From: Sediminibacterium ginsengisoli
GTDB lineage: Bacteria > Bacteroidota > Bacteroidia > Chitinophagales > Chitinophagaceae
DNA: 8,546 bases
Assembly: GCA_943326215.1 (NCBI GenBank)
Contig: CALPSK010000024.1
Coordinates: 1 to 8,546 of the forward strand
Reading direction: 5' to 3'
Made by a program: the position numbers and the translations under genes. Below are positions 6,912 to 8,546 of this stretch, piece by piece (position 1 is the first letter of the stretch; every line of letters begins with the position of its first letter). The notes under the pieces are model-generated. The model was given only the letters and a program-made list of their open reading frames with translations. It made no database searches and was not told where the DNA came from.

Positions 6912-6931
6912 AATGTCCAAAATTAGGACGG

Positions 6932-6962
6932 CAAAGGTAATTATTTTTATCCCAATTTGCAA
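6932..6962 (-). promoter_or_regulatory. Promoter of rplU-rpmA
   Basis: On the minus strand, TACCTTTG (6932-6939) matches the Bacteroidota -7 consensus TAnnTTTG. ATTG ending at 6960 lies 20 bases upstream in the -33 position. Transcription would begin near 6925-6928, leaving a leader of about 15 bases before the ATG at 6911. Confidence 0.75.
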
Positions 6963-6998
6963 TTAATTCTCAAAAAATATAATGGGGCCTCCAAATTG

Positions 6999-7031
6999 CC
7001 TTAAAAACCCACATTTATCTGATTTTTAAGG
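6999..7031. promoter_or_regulatory. 9-bp perfect inverted repeat between divergent promoters
   Basis: CCTTAAAAA (6999-7007) and TTTTTAAGG (7023-7031) are exact inverted copies with a 15-bp spacer. The site lies 10 bp upstream of the -33 box of the GH3-like gene and about 36 bp upstream of that of rplU. It could be an operator for a dimeric regulator, or a weak hairpin insulating the two units. The sequence does not decide between them. Confidence 0.5.
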
Positions 7032-7041
7032 ACTAAAGTGA

Positions 7042-7073
7042 TTTGACAATAACTAAATTAGTACCTAATTTCG
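7042..7073 (+). promoter_or_regulatory. Promoter of the GH3-like gene
   Basis: TTTG (7042-7045), a 20-bp spacer and TAATTTCG (7066-7073) fit the Bacteroidota -33/-7 pattern, with one mismatch in the -7 box. The start of transcription would be near 7080, about 13 bases before the ATG at 7093. Confidence 0.65.
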
Positions 7074-7092
7074 CCTCGTTCTATCTATTATA

Positions 7093-8546
7093 ATGTATCC
7101 GAATATGATTAATGTCAAATCTTTATTGGCCAAACCCTTTGCAGGTGTCATTCATCGTCTCATACAAAAGGATCGCAAAACCGCCCTCAAAGATCAACAA
7201 GACATTCTAAATCAATTAATTAAGGTAGGAAAAACCACCCTTTTTGGCAAAGAACACCATTTTGACCAAGTGAGCGACTACCCAAGCTTCCAAAAAGCAG
7301 TGCCTTTAAGAGACTACGAGCAGTTTATACCCTATATCGACCAAATTAAAAAAGGAACTCAAAATGTGCTTTGGAAGGGCCGACCTATCTATTTTGCCAA
7401 AACCAGCGGCACCACCAGCGGGGTAAAATACATACCTATTACTAAGGATTCTATAGATAATCATATTAATGGGGCCAGAAATGCCATACTTGCCTATATG
7501 TCCGTAACGGGGAATACCCAGTTTGCAGGGGGCAAAATGATATTTCTAAGCGGTTCACCCGAACTAGAAAGAGTGGGCGGTATTCCCACCGGAAGATTAA
7601 GTGGTATTGTGAATCATCATATTCCTCAATATTTAAGAGGAAACCAACTACCTAGCTTTGAAACTAATTGCATAGAAGAGTGGGAAGAGAAATTAGATAA
7701 GATAGTTAAAGAAACAGTAGGCAAGGATTTAACATTAATTGGAGGCATTCCACCTTGGGTGCAAATGTATTTTGATAGAATTGTTGAATTAACGGGTAAG
7801 CCTGTTATTGAAATATTTCCCAACCTTCAAGTGTTAGTGCAAGGGGGTGTGAATTTTGAACCCTATAAAACAAAACTATTTGATACCATCGAAAAACAAA
7901 TAGATACCATTGAATTGTTTCCAGCAAGTGAAGGTTTCTTTGCTTATCAAGATACAAGAACAGAACCAGGTTTATTATTAAATACAAATAGCGGTATATT
8001 TTATGAGTTCATTCCACTTGCAAATGTGCATGATGAAGCACCTATAAGAATTTCACTAGCTGATGTAAAGCTAGGAGAGCAGTATGCCTTGGTTATTAAT
8101 AGCAATGCAGGTTTATGGGGTTATCATTTGGGAGACACGATTAAATTTGTAAGTATTGACCCGTATAGAGTGGTTGTTACCGGAAGGGTAAAACATTTTA
8201 TTTCGGCCTTTGGAGAACATGTGATTGGAGAAGAAGTAGAGCAAGCCTTATTAGAAGTAGCTAAAAATATGGATGTATCAGTGGTTGAATTTACAGTGGC
8301 TCCTTTTATTCAACAAGGGGAAGGGAAAAGTTACCACGAATGGTTTATTGAATTTGAGAAGAAGCCCGCAGATATGGCTTTGTTTAGTAAGAGGTTGAAC
8401 GAAGCACTATGTACTAAGAATGTTTATTATGAGGATTTAATGGCGGGGTCTATATTAGCGCCTTTGCAAATAAAACCAATGCAAAAAAATGCCTTTATCG
8501 ATTATATGAGAGCGCAGGGAAAATTGGGGGGTCAGAATAAGGTTCC
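7093..8546 (+). CDS. GH3-family acyl-adenylate/amide synthetase-like protein (C-terminus cut by the window end)
   Basis: An uninterrupted frame runs from ATG 7093 for 484 full codons to the edge. Bacterial GH3 proteins are around 500 residues, so only a short tail is missing. GH3 proteins belong to the ANL adenylating superfamily; plant members join amino acids to jasmonate or auxin. Visible motifs are the phosphate-binding loop TSGTTSGVKYIPIT at 104-117, the adenine/acyl-site motif FPASEGFF at 276-283, YHLGD at 344-348 (family YRxGD, Asp348 for ribose binding) and TGRVKHFISAFGEHV at 363-377 at the hinge to the C-terminal lid. All key positions look intact, so the enzyme is probably active. 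Homologues are widespread in Bacteroidota, but I know of no established substrate. There is no signal peptide, so it is cytoplasmic. Met5 (7105) is an alternative start; 7093 is preferred because it fits the promoter. The gene is divergent from rplU. Confidence 0.9.
   Translation, partial: MYPNMINVKSLLAKPFAGVIHRLIQKDRKTALKDQQDILNQLIKVGKTTLFGKEHHFDQVSDYPSFQKAVPLRDYEQFIPYIDQIKKGTQNVLWKGRPIYFAKTSGTTSGVKYIPITKDSIDNHINGARNAILAYMSVTGNTQFAGGKMIFLSGSPELERVGGIPTGRLSGIVNHHIPQYLRGNQLPSFETNCIEEWEEKLDKIVKETVGKDLTLIGGIPPWVQMYFDRIVELTGKPVIEIFPNLQVLVQGGVNFEPYKTKLFDTIEKQIDTIELFPASEGFFAYQDTRTEPGLLLNTNSGIFYEFIPLANVHDEAPIRISLADVKLGEQYALVINSNAGLWGYHLGDTIKFVSIDPYRVVVTGRVKHFISAFGEHVIGEEVEQALLEVAKNMDVSVVEFTVAPFIQQGEGKSYHEWFIEFEKKPADMALFSKRLNEALCTKNVYYEDLMAGSILAPLQIKPMQKNAFIDYMRAQGKLGGQNKV

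Noticed and set aside
6915..6929. GTCC/GGAC 4-bp dyad just before the rplU ATG as a possible autoregulatory leader hairpin
   Set aside because: The stem is only 4 bp and its upstream arm lies at or before the predicted transcription start, so it may not be transcribed as a whole.
7626..7987. Two overlapping minus-strand open frames opposite the GH3-like gene
   Set aside because: They lie inside a continuous, motif-rich GH3 frame and resemble no family.

Overview
The window looks like ordinary chromosomal DNA from a member of the Bacteroidota, most probably a Chitinophagaceae-type organism. This rests on AT-rich sequence, starts without clear Shine-Dalgarno sites, promoters of the phylum's TTTG/TAnnTTTG type, secreted PIG-L and M14 hydrolases of the kind common in that phylum, and a GH3-family gene. 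The genus cannot be fixed from the sequence alone. I see no tRNA, rRNA, CRISPR array, insertion sequence or phage gene.

Layout. Positions 1-202 (+) hold the last 66 residues of a protein resembling the C-terminal end of a Bacteroidota M14 zinc carboxypeptidase. It is followed on the same strand by a secreted 781-aa PIG-L/LmbE-type deacetylase with a C-terminal glutamine-amidotransferase-like domain (249-2594), and by a 46-aa two-helix membrane protein (2613-2753). These three probably form one transcription unit for handling extracytoplasmic glycoconjugates or peptides. Converging on it are two minus-strand genes: a 12-helix APC-family amino acid permease (2794-4164) and a PolX-type protein (4242-5924). 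The PolX protein has an intact PHP nuclease domain but an eroded polymerase active site.

Further right on the minus strand are rplU (L21, 6612-6911), rpmA (L27, 6278-6544) and a 55-aa histone-H1-like protein built only from Met, Ala, Lys and Pro (6035-6202). That group ends in a run of three hairpins, the last a strong intrinsic terminator (5949-5979). A divergent 181-bp control region (6912-7092) contains a good promoter for rplU, a good promoter for the rightmost gene, and a perfect 9-bp inverted repeat between them. The rightmost gene (7093 to the window end, +) encodes a GH3-family acyl-adenylate/amide synthetase, cut off a little before its expected end.

No clearly new multi-gene system is present. 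The points most worth a second look are the PolX protein with a degenerate polymerase triad, the H1-like repeat protein with its structured 3' region behind the L21-L27 genes, the inverted repeat in the divergent control region, and the unknown substrate of the GH3 enzyme.
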